A DNA stretch of 64,000 bases, taken from the NCBI GenBank assembly GCA_900696525.1, contig CAADGL010000012.1, positions 722,908 through 786,907 on the forward strand, written 5' to 3'. Below, piece after piece: positions 17,766-26,225 of this stretch. Both the position numbers and the translations under genes were made by a program. Position 1 is the stretch's first letter. Every line of letters starts with the position of its first letter. Source of the stretch: an uncultured Planctomycetota bacterium. Its GTDB lineage: Bacteria > Planctomycetota > Phycisphaerae > UBA1845 > Fen-1342. Below the pieces are notes generated by a model. That model was given only the letters and a program-made list of their open reading frames with translations, searched no databases and was not told the origin of the DNA.

Positions 17766-19793
17766 TCAGGCCGGGTCGGCCGCGGCGGGCTGCGGCGTGG
17801 CGACGTGCTGGGCCACGGTGTCTTGTCGCAGGAGGCGCAGCCCGTTGAGGATCACGAGGACGGTGGCGCCCTCGTGGCCGACGACTGCAAGCGGCAGCAG
17901 CCCGTCGAGCCACCCCAGCAGCGTCGCCGTCACCAGCAGCAGGATCGAGCCGGCGGCGATTGCCAGGCCAATGCGGATGACGTCACGCGTATGTCGCGCC
18001 AGGTGGATGGCTTCGGCGAGGCCGTGCAGGTCGTCGCGCATCAGCACGACGTCGGCGGTTTCGAGGGCGACGTCGGTCCCCGCGGCGCCCATGGCGATGC
18101 CGACGGTGGCGGCGGCGAGGGCGGGCGCGTCGTTGACGCCGTCGCCGACCATGGCGACGCCGCCCTCGTCCTTGGCGAGCTTTCGAATCTCGGCGAGCTT
18201 GTCCTCGGGGCTCAATCCGGCGCGCATCTCGCGAATGCCGACGACCCGGGCGACGCCGAGCGCCGTGGGCGCATTGTCGCCCGTGAGCATGATGAAGCGC
18301 CGCAGCCCGAGCCGGCGAAGCTGCTCGATCACTTGCGCCGCCTCGGCGCGAACGCGGTCGTTCAGCGTGAGCACGCCGCCGACGCCGTTCTCGGACCAGA
18401 CCAGCACCGTCGTGCCGTCGGCGGCGGGTTGAGAAGCGAGGTCGCGCAGCGGCGTCGGAAGCGCGACGCCGTGCCGTTCGAACAGGAGCGGCCGGCCGGC
18501 GCCGGCCCAGTGGCCGTCGACGCGGCCTGCGATTCCGAGCCCGGGCTCGTTGATGAAGGCGGCGACGTCGGCCTGCGGAAGGGAGCGCGTCTTTGCCGCC
18601 TGAACCACGGCTTGTGCGAGCGGGTGCGTGCTGTGACTCTCTAGCGAGGCGGCCAGCGCCAGGAGCCTGTCGGCGTCAACACCGTCGAGCGGCCGGATTC
18701 CTGCCAGGACCGGACGGCCGTGGGTGATCGTGCCGGTCTTGTCAAAGGCGACCGCGTCCACCGTTGCGAGCCGCTCGATGTGGGCCCCACCCTTGAAGAG
18801 CACACCGTGCCGCGCGCCGCGCGTCAGGGCCGCCAGCACCGCCACCGGCGACGCCAGCACCAGCGCGCAGGGCGACGCGGCGACCAGCAGCACCATCGCC
18901 GAATACGCCGCGCCGCCGAAATCGCGCGTCAGCGCGAGCTTGACGACGAGCATGAGCGCGCTGGCGATCAGGACGCCTGCGGCGTAGGGGGTCTGCCAGC
19001 GCTCGATGAGGCGCTGGAAGCGCGCCTTGCGCTCCTGGGCGTCCTGAACGAGACGCACGATGCGCGCCAGTGTCGACTCGCCGGCGGGCTTGGTCATCCG
19101 CACCAGGAGCGAGCCGTTGCTGTTGATCGTGCCGGCGAAGACGGCGTCGCCGGGGGTTTTTTCGACGGGCAGCGCCTCGCCGGTGACGATGGACTCGTCG
19201 ACGGCCGCGCGTCCCTCGACGATGGCCCCGTCGATGGGGAAGCGTTCGCCGGGGCGCACGCGGACGACGTCGTTGACTTGCAGCTCGCCGAGCGGGACGG
19301 TGTGCTCGCGGCCGTCGCGGACGAGGCAGGCGCTGTCGGGGCGCAGGCGCATCAGGGCGGTGATGCCGCGGCGCGTGCGTTCGATGGCGTAGCTCTCCAG
19401 CGCGTCGCTGAGCGAGAACAGGAAGAGCAGCAGCACGCCCTCGTCCCAGTGCCCCAGCAGGGCCGCGCCGAGGGCCGCGATGATCATCAGCGCGTTGATG
19501 TCCGGGCTGCCGCTGCGCAGCGCTCCCACCGCGCCGCGCGCCGTCCGCCAGCCGCCGAAGACGTACGCCGCCGTCACCAGCAGGAAGCGCAGCCACGGAG
19601 CGCCGCCCAGCAGCACGGCGCCAAGCCCGCAGGCGGCGCACAGGGCCGTGGCGACGAAGCGCAGCGGCGGAGGAGCATCGGGCGCCAGCAGCAGCGCCGG
19701 CTCGCGAAGCAGGCGCCGAAGCAGGGCCGCGCGCTCGGAGTCAGCGGTGATGGGTGGCGATCCGGCGGATGCCGATCCGATGTCGGCGGTCAC
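17766..19793 (-). CDS. P1B-4-type heavy-metal translocating P-type ATPase
   Basis: A 675-residue inner-membrane pump. It shows the phosphatase loop TGEA (204-207), the membrane metal motif SPC (307-309), the phosphorylation motif DKTGT (351-355), TGDN and GDGVNDAP. A terminal membrane motif HEGATVLVILNGLRLL is characteristic of P1B-4 enzymes (CoaT, CtpD, PfeT), which export Co2+, Fe2+ or Zn2+ and use SPC instead of CPC. The N-terminal metal-binding domain is absent, as usual for this group. The GTG start overlaps the stop of the upstream sensor kinase (GTGA), with GAGGA 8 nt upstream, so the two are translationally coupled. Exact metal cannot be read. Confidence 0.92.
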   Translation of the reverse strand: MTADIGSASAGSPPITADSERAALLRRLLREPALLLAPDAPPPLRFVATALCAACGLGAVLLGGAPWLRFLLVTAAYVFGGWRTARGAVGALRSGSPDINALMIIAALGAALLGHWDEGVLLLFLFSLSDALESYAIERTRRGITALMRLRPDSACLVRDGREHTVPLGELQVNDVVRVRPGERFPIDGAIVEGRAAVDESIVTGEALPVEKTPGDAVFAGTINSNGSLLVRMTKPAGESTLARIVRLVQDAQERKARFQRLIERWQTPYAAGVLIASALMLVVKLALTRDFGGAAYSAMVLLVAASPCALVLASPVAVLAALTRGARHGVLFKGGAHIERLATVDAVAFDKTGTITHGRPVLAGIRPLDGVDADRLLALAASLESHSTHPLAQAVVQAAKTRSLPQADVAAFINEPGLGIAGRVDGHWAGAGRPLLFERHGVALPTPLRDLASQPAADGTTVLVWSENGVGGVLTLNDRVRAEAAQVIEQLRRLGLRRFIMLTGDNAPTALGVARVVGIREMRAGLSPEDKLAEIRKLAKDEGGVAMVGDGVNDAPALAAATVGIAMGAAGTDVALETADVVLMRDDLHGLAEAIHLARHTRDVIRIGLAIAAGSILLLVTATLLGWLDGLLPLAVVGHEGATVLVILNGLRLLRQDTVAQHVATPQPAAADPA

Positions 19794-20905
19794 AAGCGCG
19801 TTCCTCGGGCGACGGCGAGCCGTTGAGGCCGGCCATACTCGGCGGCGGTCTCCGGCAGGGCAGGGAGCCGCACGGTGAAGACCGTGCCGCCGCCGGGCCG
19901 ATCGGCGACCTCGATCGCCCCCTGGTGAGCGTCGGCGATGCGTGCAGCGATCGCCAGCCCAAGGCCGGTGCCGCGTCCGCCCTGCTTGGTAGTGTAGAAC
20001 GGCTCGAAAATGTGCGGCAGGACGTGAGGCGGGATTCCGCCGCCGTTATCGGCGACGTCGATGCAGAGCACATCGCCGGCGGCCGTGTCGCCGGCGTGGA
20101 CGGCGTTCTCACGGCGCACGGTGAGCGTGAGTTCGCCGCCGTCGGGCATGCTGTCGACGGCGTTGGTGATGAGGTTAATGAGCACCTGCTCGATGAGCGG
20201 GGCGTCGACGCTGGCCAGGTCGCTGCGGGCCTCGATCCGCGTGGCGACGCGGACGTTGCGGGCTTCGATCTTCTCGCGCTGCAAGGCGACCACGTTGTCG
20301 ACGACTCGGGCCAGGTGGACGCGCTCGGCGCGAATGACGTTCTGCCGGGCCAGCGTCAGCAGCCGGCGGACGATGATCTCGATGCGTTCGAGGCCGCCGT
20401 CGATGAGATCGAGCATCTGGCGCGAGCGCTGCGGATCGTCGAGGCTGCGGCGCAGGATGCGGGCGCAGTTCTGCACGCCGTCCAGCGGATTGTTCACCTC
20501 GTGGGCGACGGTGGCGGCCAGCTCGCCCAGGAAGGCCAGCCGTTCGCGGCGCTGAAGCTCCTCGTTGAGACGCTGCTGTTCCCGGGCCGCCTCGCTGAGC
20601 CGCGTGGCGACCAGGTTGATGGCGCTGACCAGCTTGTAGAGGTCGTCGCCGGGCTGGGCCTCGATCACGGTCGTTGTCGCCCGCCCGCGGCCCAGGTCGT
20701 CCGCGGCCCGCCGCAAGCGACCCAGCGTGTTCCGCAGGTAGCGGCTGGCAATGCGCTCGCACACCAGCGACGCCAGCACCGCGCCGGCCACGCAGATCGC
20801 GATCGGCTGCCACGCGTCCGGACGCAGCACCAGCGCGATCCCGCCGCTGAACAGCACCGCGGCCTGGAGCATCAGGAACAACGTGTGGCGAAAACCGCGT
20901 AACAT
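19790..20905 (-). CDS. Membrane sensor histidine kinase
   Basis: The 371-residue protein has two transmembrane segments (about 9-27 and 34-50) with almost no exterior loop, then a HAMP-like linker (about 50-105) and a coiled stretch. The kinase core follows: H-box HEVNNP with phospho-acceptor His135, N-box Asn248 (NLITNAVDSM), DNGGG (D286) and the G2 loop GRGTGLGLA. It ends by overlapping the start of the metal ATPase gene. No response regulator is adjacent, so its output partner is unknown. Upstream GATAAT lies 9 nt before the ATG and no Shine-Dalgarno is seen. The tiny external loop suggests sensing inside the membrane or via the ATPase; that is inference. Confidence 0.88.
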   Translation of the reverse strand: MLRGFRHTLFLMLQAAVLFSGGIALVLRPDAWQPIAICVAGAVLASLVCERIASRYLRNTLGRLRRAADDLGRGRATTTVIEAQPGDDLYKLVSAINLVATRLSEAAREQQRLNEELQRRERLAFLGELAATVAHEVNNPLDGVQNCARILRRSLDDPQRSRQMLDLIDGGLERIEIIVRRLLTLARQNVIRAERVHLARVVDNVVALQREKIEARNVRVATRIEARSDLASVDAPLIEQVLINLITNAVDSMPDGGELTLTVRRENAVHAGDTAAGDVLCIDVADNGGGIPPHVLPHIFEPFYTTKQGGRGTGLGLAIAARIADAHQGAIEVADRPGGGTVFTVRLPALPETAAEYGRPQRLAVARGTRL

Positions 20906-21021
20906 CTATGCCGGATTATCGCCTGCAACCGGGCCGATACAAGCCGTGGCTTCCCGGGCGACGCGCCACGGTGCAGCGCGTCCGGGCGTGCCGCCCGGCA
21001 GACAGGGACGGAACACGAGTC

Positions 21022-21999
21022 ATGGACAAGACCGACGGAGCAGCCGATCCGGCGAACCGGCTCGGGCTGGATTATCAAGACGTGCCGCGCTGGAGAACGA
21101 GCGCGCCGCTGGTCGACGTGCACACCCACCTGTACGACCCGCCGCACGCGGCGCTGTTCTTCGAGGCGGCGACGCGGTACGGCGTGGAGACGGTGTTCAC
21201 GATGTCGCCGCTGGAGCAGGTGGCCGGGCTGCGGGCGGAGTACGCGGATCGTCTGCGGTTCATCGCGGTGCCGCGGTGGAAGGATATGCAGCTTGACGGC
21301 ACGTTTCGGGATCAATGGCTGCGAGACCTGGCGGCGTTTCGCGAGCGCGGCGCGCGGCTGTGCAAGTTCTGGATGGCGCCGCCGATGCGCGAGCGCTTCG
21401 GGCTGACGCTGGACCACGCGTTCATGGAGCCGGTCATCGAGGAAGCCCTGCAAATGGGCTACGCGTTCATGGTGCACGCCGGTGACCCGAGCGTCTGGTG
21501 GAGTCCGCAGGGCAAGTACGCCGACGTGTCGAAGTTCGGCACGAAGGCCGATCAGTATCCGCCGCTGGAGCGATTCCTTGATCGCGTGGCGCCGCGCGTC
21601 GTGATCGCGGCGCACATGGGCGGCTGGATCGAGAGCCCGGAGTTCCTGGCCGGGCTGCTCGCGCGGCACGCGAACCTGGTGCTGGACACGAGCGCGACCA
21701 AGTGGATCGTTCGCGAGGTGGCCCGCCGGCCGGAGGCGGTGCGCGCGTTCATGATCGCGCACGCCGATCGCGTGCTCTTCGGCTCGGACCTGGTCGCCCG
21801 CGAGCCCTACGAGCACTTCGACCACTACGCCAGCCGCTACTGGTGCCAGCGGACCATGTGGGAGCGCGACTACCGCGGCGAGAGTCCCATCGAGGACCCC
21901 GACGCCGACGACCCGCCGCAACTGGCCGGATTGCACCTGCCGGACGACGTATTGCGCGCCGTCTACAGCGGGAACATTGCCCGGCTTGACCTGCTGTGA
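21022..21999 (+). CDS. Amidohydrolase-2 family metal-dependent hydrolase
   Basis: A 325-residue TIM-barrel enzyme of the amidohydrolase superfamily. It has HTH on the first strand near residue 36 (VDVHTHLYD), a conserved Lys-containing KFWMAPP, HAGD near 150, AHMGG near 196 and the metal Asp in LFGSDL near 252. The Amidohydro_2 group includes decarboxylases and lactonases such as ACMSD, so hydrolysis or decarboxylation of a small carboxylate is likely but the substrate is not evident. ATG 21022 is taken because homology-like sequence begins there; the frame is open back to 20908. It is divergent from the kinase gene and ends 9 nt from convergent folC. Confidence 0.82.
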   Translation: MDKTDGAADPANRLGLDYQDVPRWRTSAPLVDVHTHLYDPPHAALFFEAATRYGVETVFTMSPLEQVAGLRAEYADRLRFIAVPRWKDMQLDGTFRDQWLRDLAAFRERGARLCKFWMAPPMRERFGLTLDHAFMEPVIEEALQMGYAFMVHAGDPSVWWSPQGKYADVSKFGTKADQYPPLERFLDRVAPRVVIAAHMGGWIESPEFLAGLLARHANLVLDTSATKWIVREVARRPEAVRAFMIAHADRVLFGSDLVAREPYEHFDHYASRYWCQRTMWERDYRGESPIEDPDADDPPQLAGLHLPDDVLRAVYSGNIARLDLL

Positions 22000-22008
22000 C
22001 GCTGGCGG

Positions 22009-23433
22009 TCAGATCTGCCCCAGGGCCAGCAGGCGCTTGGCCTCGCCGACCAGATAGAACGAGCCGGTGATGCAGATGACGTCCTCGCGGCCGACGCAGG
22101 TCTTGGCGATCTCGTACGCCTCGGGGAGCGTGCGTCCGACCTGGGCCATCTTGGGGGACTTCTCCTGGAAGCGGAGCAGCAGCTCGTGCGGATCGGCCGA
22201 GCGGCTGGTGCCGGCCGTCGTGAAAATAACCTTGTCTGCGCCGAGCTGAATCTGCGACAGCATGCCGTCGATGTCCTTGTCGGCCGAGCAGCCGAAGATC
22301 ACGACCATCGACTCGGAGGAGATGTTCTGGCCGATGGCGCGCATCAGGGCGGCGATGCTGGCGGCGTTGTGAGCGCCGTCGACGATCGTGCGCGGATGAT
22401 CGCGGACGATCTCCAGCCGGCCGGGGATCGAGACCCGCGCCAGGCCGTCGACCGCCTGCTGCTCCGGAACGGCGAAGCCGCGCTCGCGCAGCGCGTCGAT
22501 CATGCCCAGCGCCACGCCGCAGTTCATGGCCTGATGCTCGCCGAGCAGCGGCACGTGCACGTGGTCGAAACGGCTTTGCTTCGTGGTCATGCAGACGCGC
22601 GTCTGGGGTCCGGTGGTGCGCGACGACTCGAAGCGATAGCTGAAGTCGAGCTCCTCGCCCACGAAGCGCAGCTCGCAGCCGACCCGGGCCGCCATGTCGC
22701 GAAAAACGCGCTTGACGCCGGGGGGCTGCGGGGCGCTGATAACCGGCACGCCGGGCTTGAAGATGCCGGCCTTCTCTTCGGCGATGGCCTCGAGCGTGCG
22801 GCCGAGCTGCTGCATGTGGTCGTAGCTGATGTTGGTGATGCCGCAGACTTCAGGCTTGACGACATTGGTCGAATCCAGCCGGCCGCCGAGGCCCGTCTCG
22901 AGGACGGCGAGGTCCACCTTCTGAGCGACGAAGTGGAGCATGGCGGCGGCGGTCATGATCTCGAAGAAGGTGGGGTTCTCTTTCTCGAGACGTTTGACGA
23001 CCGGGGCGATGCGGCCGATCAGCCGGGCGAACTCGGCTTCGGATACGTTATGGTTGTTCACCTGGATCCGCTCGACCAGCGAGTGGATATGGGGTGAGGT
23101 GTAGAGCCCGGTACGGTAGCCCGCGCCGTGCAACATGGCCGATAACATGTGGCAGGTCGAGCCCTTGCCCTTCGTGCCCGCGACGTGGAGGAACCGCAGC
23201 TTCTTGTGCGGGTTGCCCAGGGCCGCCAGTATGCGCAACATGCGCGACAGGTTGAAGTTAGTGTGATTGTAGCCGACGCGCACCATCTTCTCGTAGTTGG
23301 TGCGCGTGTTCAGGAAATTCAGCGCGGCGCGGTAAGTCCGGATCGGCCCGGAATCGCTCCGGCGGCGAGCAGTTGGGACGGAAGGCCGTCGTCTGGATGA
23401 CGTTTTCTGCTGGCTCTTCAAGGACTTACCCAT
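22009..23433 (-). CDS. folC: Folylpolyglutamate synthase / dihydrofolate synthase
   Basis: The 474-residue Mur-ligase-type enzyme adds glutamate to folates (and often to dihydropteroate) using ATP. The N-terminal P-loop VAGTKGKGST is at about residues 85-94, followed by YTSPHIHSLVERIQVN (folate loop), FEIMTAAAMLHF, ETGLGGRLDSTN, the HXX-type ISYDHMQQLG, KAGIFKPGVP and, in the C-terminal domain, RLEIVRDHPRTIVDGAHN. A basic, Ser-rich extension of about 30 residues precedes the usual start. No strong ribosome site was found. Divergent from aroB across 106 nt. Confidence 0.94.
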   Translation of the reverse strand: MGKSLKSQQKTSSRRRPSVPTARRRSDSGPIRTYRAALNFLNTRTNYEKMVRVGYNHTNFNLSRMLRILAALGNPHKKLRFLHVAGTKGKGSTCHMLSAMLHGAGYRTGLYTSPHIHSLVERIQVNNHNVSEAEFARLIGRIAPVVKRLEKENPTFFEIMTAAAMLHFVAQKVDLAVLETGLGGRLDSTNVVKPEVCGITNISYDHMQQLGRTLEAIAEEKAGIFKPGVPVISAPQPPGVKRVFRDMAARVGCELRFVGEELDFSYRFESSRTTGPQTRVCMTTKQSRFDHVHVPLLGEHQAMNCGVALGMIDALRERGFAVPEQQAVDGLARVSIPGRLEIVRDHPRTIVDGAHNAASIAALMRAIGQNISSESMVVIFGCSADKDIDGMLSQIQLGADKVIFTTAGTSRSADPHELLLRFQEKSPKMAQVGRTLPEAYEIAKTCVGREDVICITGSFYLVGEAKRLLALGQI

Positions 23434-23539
23434 GGGCGGCTAGCTTACTTCAGTATGAGAGTTTCGTCAACGCGGCGAGCGATCCGTGCGCGCGCACGCA
23501 CGGCAAAAGTTGTTCCAGAGGCCAGACAAGTGGGTCGTC

Positions 23540-24622
23540 ATGCAGTCCATTGAAATCTACGTTGGCTCCGAGACAACCCGGGTTTTGATCGGACCGGGCG
23601 CCCGGTCCGCATTGCCCGATATTCTAGATACGCGGGTCCGCTGCGATCGGTTCGCGATTGTCGCGGACGCCACCGTCGCCAGCCTTCACCTGCCCTCGAT
23701 TCTCGCGGCCCTCGCCCGCCGGACCCCCGCCGCCGTGCTCCAGGTTCCCCCTGGTGAAGCCAGCAAGACGCTGGCGAGCGCGGAACGGCTGTATGGCGGC
23801 CTGGCGGACGCGAAGATTGGCCGGGACGGGCTGGTGCTGGCGCTGGGTGGCGGGATGATCGGCGACCTGGCCGGGTTCGTCGCCGCGACCTGGCTGCGAG
23901 GCATCCCCTTTGTTTTCTGCCCGACGACCACCGAGGCCGCCATCGACGCCGCGATCGGAGGAAAGACCGCGATCAACCATCCGGCGGGCAAGAATCTGAT
24001 CGGGGCGTTTCATGCGGCTGCGGCCGTCGTGATTGACAGCGACTTTCTGCGGACGCTGCCGGCGCGAGACTTTTCGGCCGGGCTGGCCGAGAGTGTGAAG
24101 CACGCGCTGATCGCCGACGGGGCATTCCTGGACTGGCACGAGCAAGAGGCGGCACGGCTGCTGGCGCGCGAGGCGGACGCGGTGACGGCGTTGATTCTGC
24201 GAAACTGCGGTATCAAAGCCGACGTGGTGGCCCGAGACGCTCGTGAGCGGGACTGGCGCGCCGTGCTGAACTTCGGGCATACGGTCGGTCACGCGCTGGA
24301 ACACGTGCTCGGATTCGAGCTGCGCCACGGGGAGTGCGTGGCGCTGGGGATAATCGCGGAGAACGAGATCGCCCGGGCGCGCGGCTGGCTCGATGCGGCG
24401 GTTTGCGAGCGCGTGCGCTCGCTGCTTGCGGCGCTGGGCCTGCCGACGCGGCTTCCGCGGCCGGTGAGCCCAGGCGAAGCGTGGGCCGCCGCCCGCGTGG
24501 ACAAGAAGGTGCGTGGCGGCGCGGTGCGCTGCGTGCTGCTGCGCGGATTGGCCAAGCCGGAGCTGAGTGTGCCGATCGAACGCACCGAGATGGACGCGGC
24601 CGTGGCATGTCTGGCGGACTGA
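23540..24622 (+). CDS. aroB: 3-dehydroquinate synthase
   Basis: The 360-residue NAD- and metal-dependent enzyme makes 3-dehydroquinate from DAHP (EC 4.2.3.4), step two of the shikimate pathway. Motifs include PPGEASKTL, the NAD loop ALGGGMIGDLAGFVAATW, PTTTEAAIDAAIGGKTAIN, GKNLIGAFH, the metal Glu in AESVKHALI, and the metal histidines in FGHTVGHALEH. ATG 23540 gives the usual length; an in-frame start at 23486 adds 18 basic residues without a ribosome site. It is divergent from folC. Confidence 0.95.
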   Translation: MQSIEIYVGSETTRVLIGPGARSALPDILDTRVRCDRFAIVADATVASLHLPSILAALARRTPAAVLQVPPGEASKTLASAERLYGGLADAKIGRDGLVLALGGGMIGDLAGFVAATWLRGIPFVFCPTTTEAAIDAAIGGKTAINHPAGKNLIGAFHAAAAVVIDSDFLRTLPARDFSAGLAESVKHALIADGAFLDWHEQEAARLLAREADAVTALILRNCGIKADVVARDARERDWRAVLNFGHTVGHALEHVLGFELRHGECVALGIIAENEIARARGWLDAAVCERVRSLLAALGLPTRLPRPVSPGEAWAAARVDKKVRGGAVRCVLLRGLAKPELSVPIERTEMDAAVACLAD

Positions 24623-24782
24623 CTGGGCGGGGCGCATTACGTTATTCGCCGGTGCTCGCGGGCCGTCTTGTGCCGCGGCACGGGACGGGCGCTCGTCATT
24701 GCGGGTGACAAGGAGCGCTCGACGCGCTCCGTGCGGCGATGGCCATGCAGGTCCCGCAGCGCCCGCATAGAATCTGCGTCTG

Positions 24783-26225
24783 ATGCAGAATTCGCCTGGG
24801 CAGACAACCACGCCGAGCGATGCGCCGCGCCCCGCGCGCGGGGGGGTGGCGCTGCCGCCGGCGGCGGGGGCGGTGGCGCGCGGCATTCTGCTTGTGGTCC
24901 TGGGGAGCCTGGCGTTCGTGGGATGGCGCGCCGCGATGCTCGGCGCGCCGGACTTCGAGTTCTTCTACAAGGGCGGCCGCTGGCTGATCGACCACGGGAG
25001 CATGGATCGCGGCGTGGACCTGCTGCCCGGCGGCGGGGTCGCCCCGCGCGGCACGATCGAGTGGTACCTGCCTTTCGTTTCGCGCCTGATGACCCTGCTT
25101 GCCTGGCTGCCACAGCAGGCCGCCGGCGCCGTCTGGCTCGGGCTGAACCTCGCGGCGGCGGCGGCTGTCGCGCGGCTGACGGCCGTGCACCTGATGGGAT
25201 TCGGGCGGCAGGCGTGGGAGATTGGCGCGCTGGTCCCGGTGCTGGTGCTGATCGTGCCGTGGTACTGGGAATTCCGCCTGAACCAGATCAACGTCATCAC
25301 GCTGCTGCTCCTGCTGGCGAGCTTCGTGCATTGGCGGCAGGGGCGCGGCGCGGTTGCGGGTTTCTGGCTGGGTCTGGCCGTGCTGCTGAAGCTGACGCCC
25401 GCGCTGCTGCTCGCGTGGTTCGGTCTGAAGCGCGAGTGGCGGACCGTCGCCGTGGCGTGCGCGACGGTCGCGGTGGCGGGGCCGCTGGCGGACGTGGCAG
25501 CGCTGGGGCCGCAGTTGACGGCCGAAACCTATCGGCTGTGGTGGCGCGAGGCGGTGGTCGAGGGCTCGCATCGCGGGAACATCGTGGCGCAGCGCGAGAT
25601 GGACTGGCGCAACCAGGCGACGGGCGCGGTGCTGTGCCGCTGGCTGCACCCGACGAACTGGAGCCTGCGCTTCGACAATGATCCGCGGGCGCGCGTCGCA
25701 GCGGCGGAGCAATACCTGAACATCGCCGACTGGCCGCGCGAGCGCGTCGCGACGTTGGTGCAGGCGCTGTCGCTGGCCAGCGTCGGGCTGCTGGCGTGGC
25801 TGGCGCGCCGGCCGGCGCGCCAGCTTGGCGAGTGGCAGTTGCGGGCCGAGTACGCGATGTTTGTGCTGGCGATGCTGTGGCTGATGCCCGTCATGCGGCG
25901 CTATCACCTCATCTGGGCGCTGCCGGCGCTCGGCGTGCTCGCGGCGGCGCTGCTGCACGCCGACTGGCGTTCGGCGTGGACGAAGCTGGCCGCGGCGCTG
26001 GGTCTGGGCATGCTCGTTGGCCAGCTCAGCCTGCTGGGCAAGGAGCTGACGGGCTCGAATCTGCTCGAGGCCATGGGCGTGCTTCTGGCGGGGGTGCTCT
26101 TCCTCGCCGCCGCGCTTGCGGTGCTGTTGGTTCGGCAGGAGAAATGGGCGGCAAGGGCGACACCGGACACGGACGGTGCGTCCCCGCTCCGCCGGGCGCC
26201 GGCGCCGTCGGTGTCGTGCCAATGA
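24783..26225 (+). CDS. GT87-family (DUF2029) membrane glycosyltransferase, first of pair
   Basis: A 480-residue integral membrane protein with about ten hydrophobic helices. The first loop has DFEFFYKGGRWL, fitting the acidic catalytic position of GT-C fold, polyprenol-phosphate-dependent enzymes. FRLNQINVITLLLLLA and GLAVLLKLTPALLLAW are typical GT87 (DUF2029) blocks, as in the mannosyltransferase PimE. It probably transfers a sugar from a lipid-linked donor on the outer face of the membrane. The stop overlaps the start of a second GT87 gene (ATGA). TAGAAT lies 9 nt before the ATG and no Shine-Dalgarno is visible, so the transcript may be leaderless. Confidence 0.82.
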   Translation: MQNSPGQTTTPSDAPRPARGGVALPPAAGAVARGILLVVLGSLAFVGWRAAMLGAPDFEFFYKGGRWLIDHGSMDRGVDLLPGGGVAPRGTIEWYLPFVSRLMTLLAWLPQQAAGAVWLGLNLAAAAAVARLTAVHLMGFGRQAWEIGALVPVLVLIVPWYWEFRLNQINVITLLLLLASFVHWRQGRGAVAGFWLGLAVLLKLTPALLLAWFGLKREWRTVAVACATVAVAGPLADVAALGPQLTAETYRLWWREAVVEGSHRGNIVAQREMDWRNQATGAVLCRWLHPTNWSLRFDNDPRARVAAAEQYLNIADWPRERVATLVQALSLASVGLLAWLARRPARQLGEWQLRAEYAMFVLAMLWLMPVMRRYHLIWALPALGVLAAALLHADWRSAWTKLAAALGLGMLVGQLSLLGKELTGSNLLEAMGVLLAGVLFLAAALAVLLVRQEKWAARATPDTDGASPLRRAPAPSVSCQ

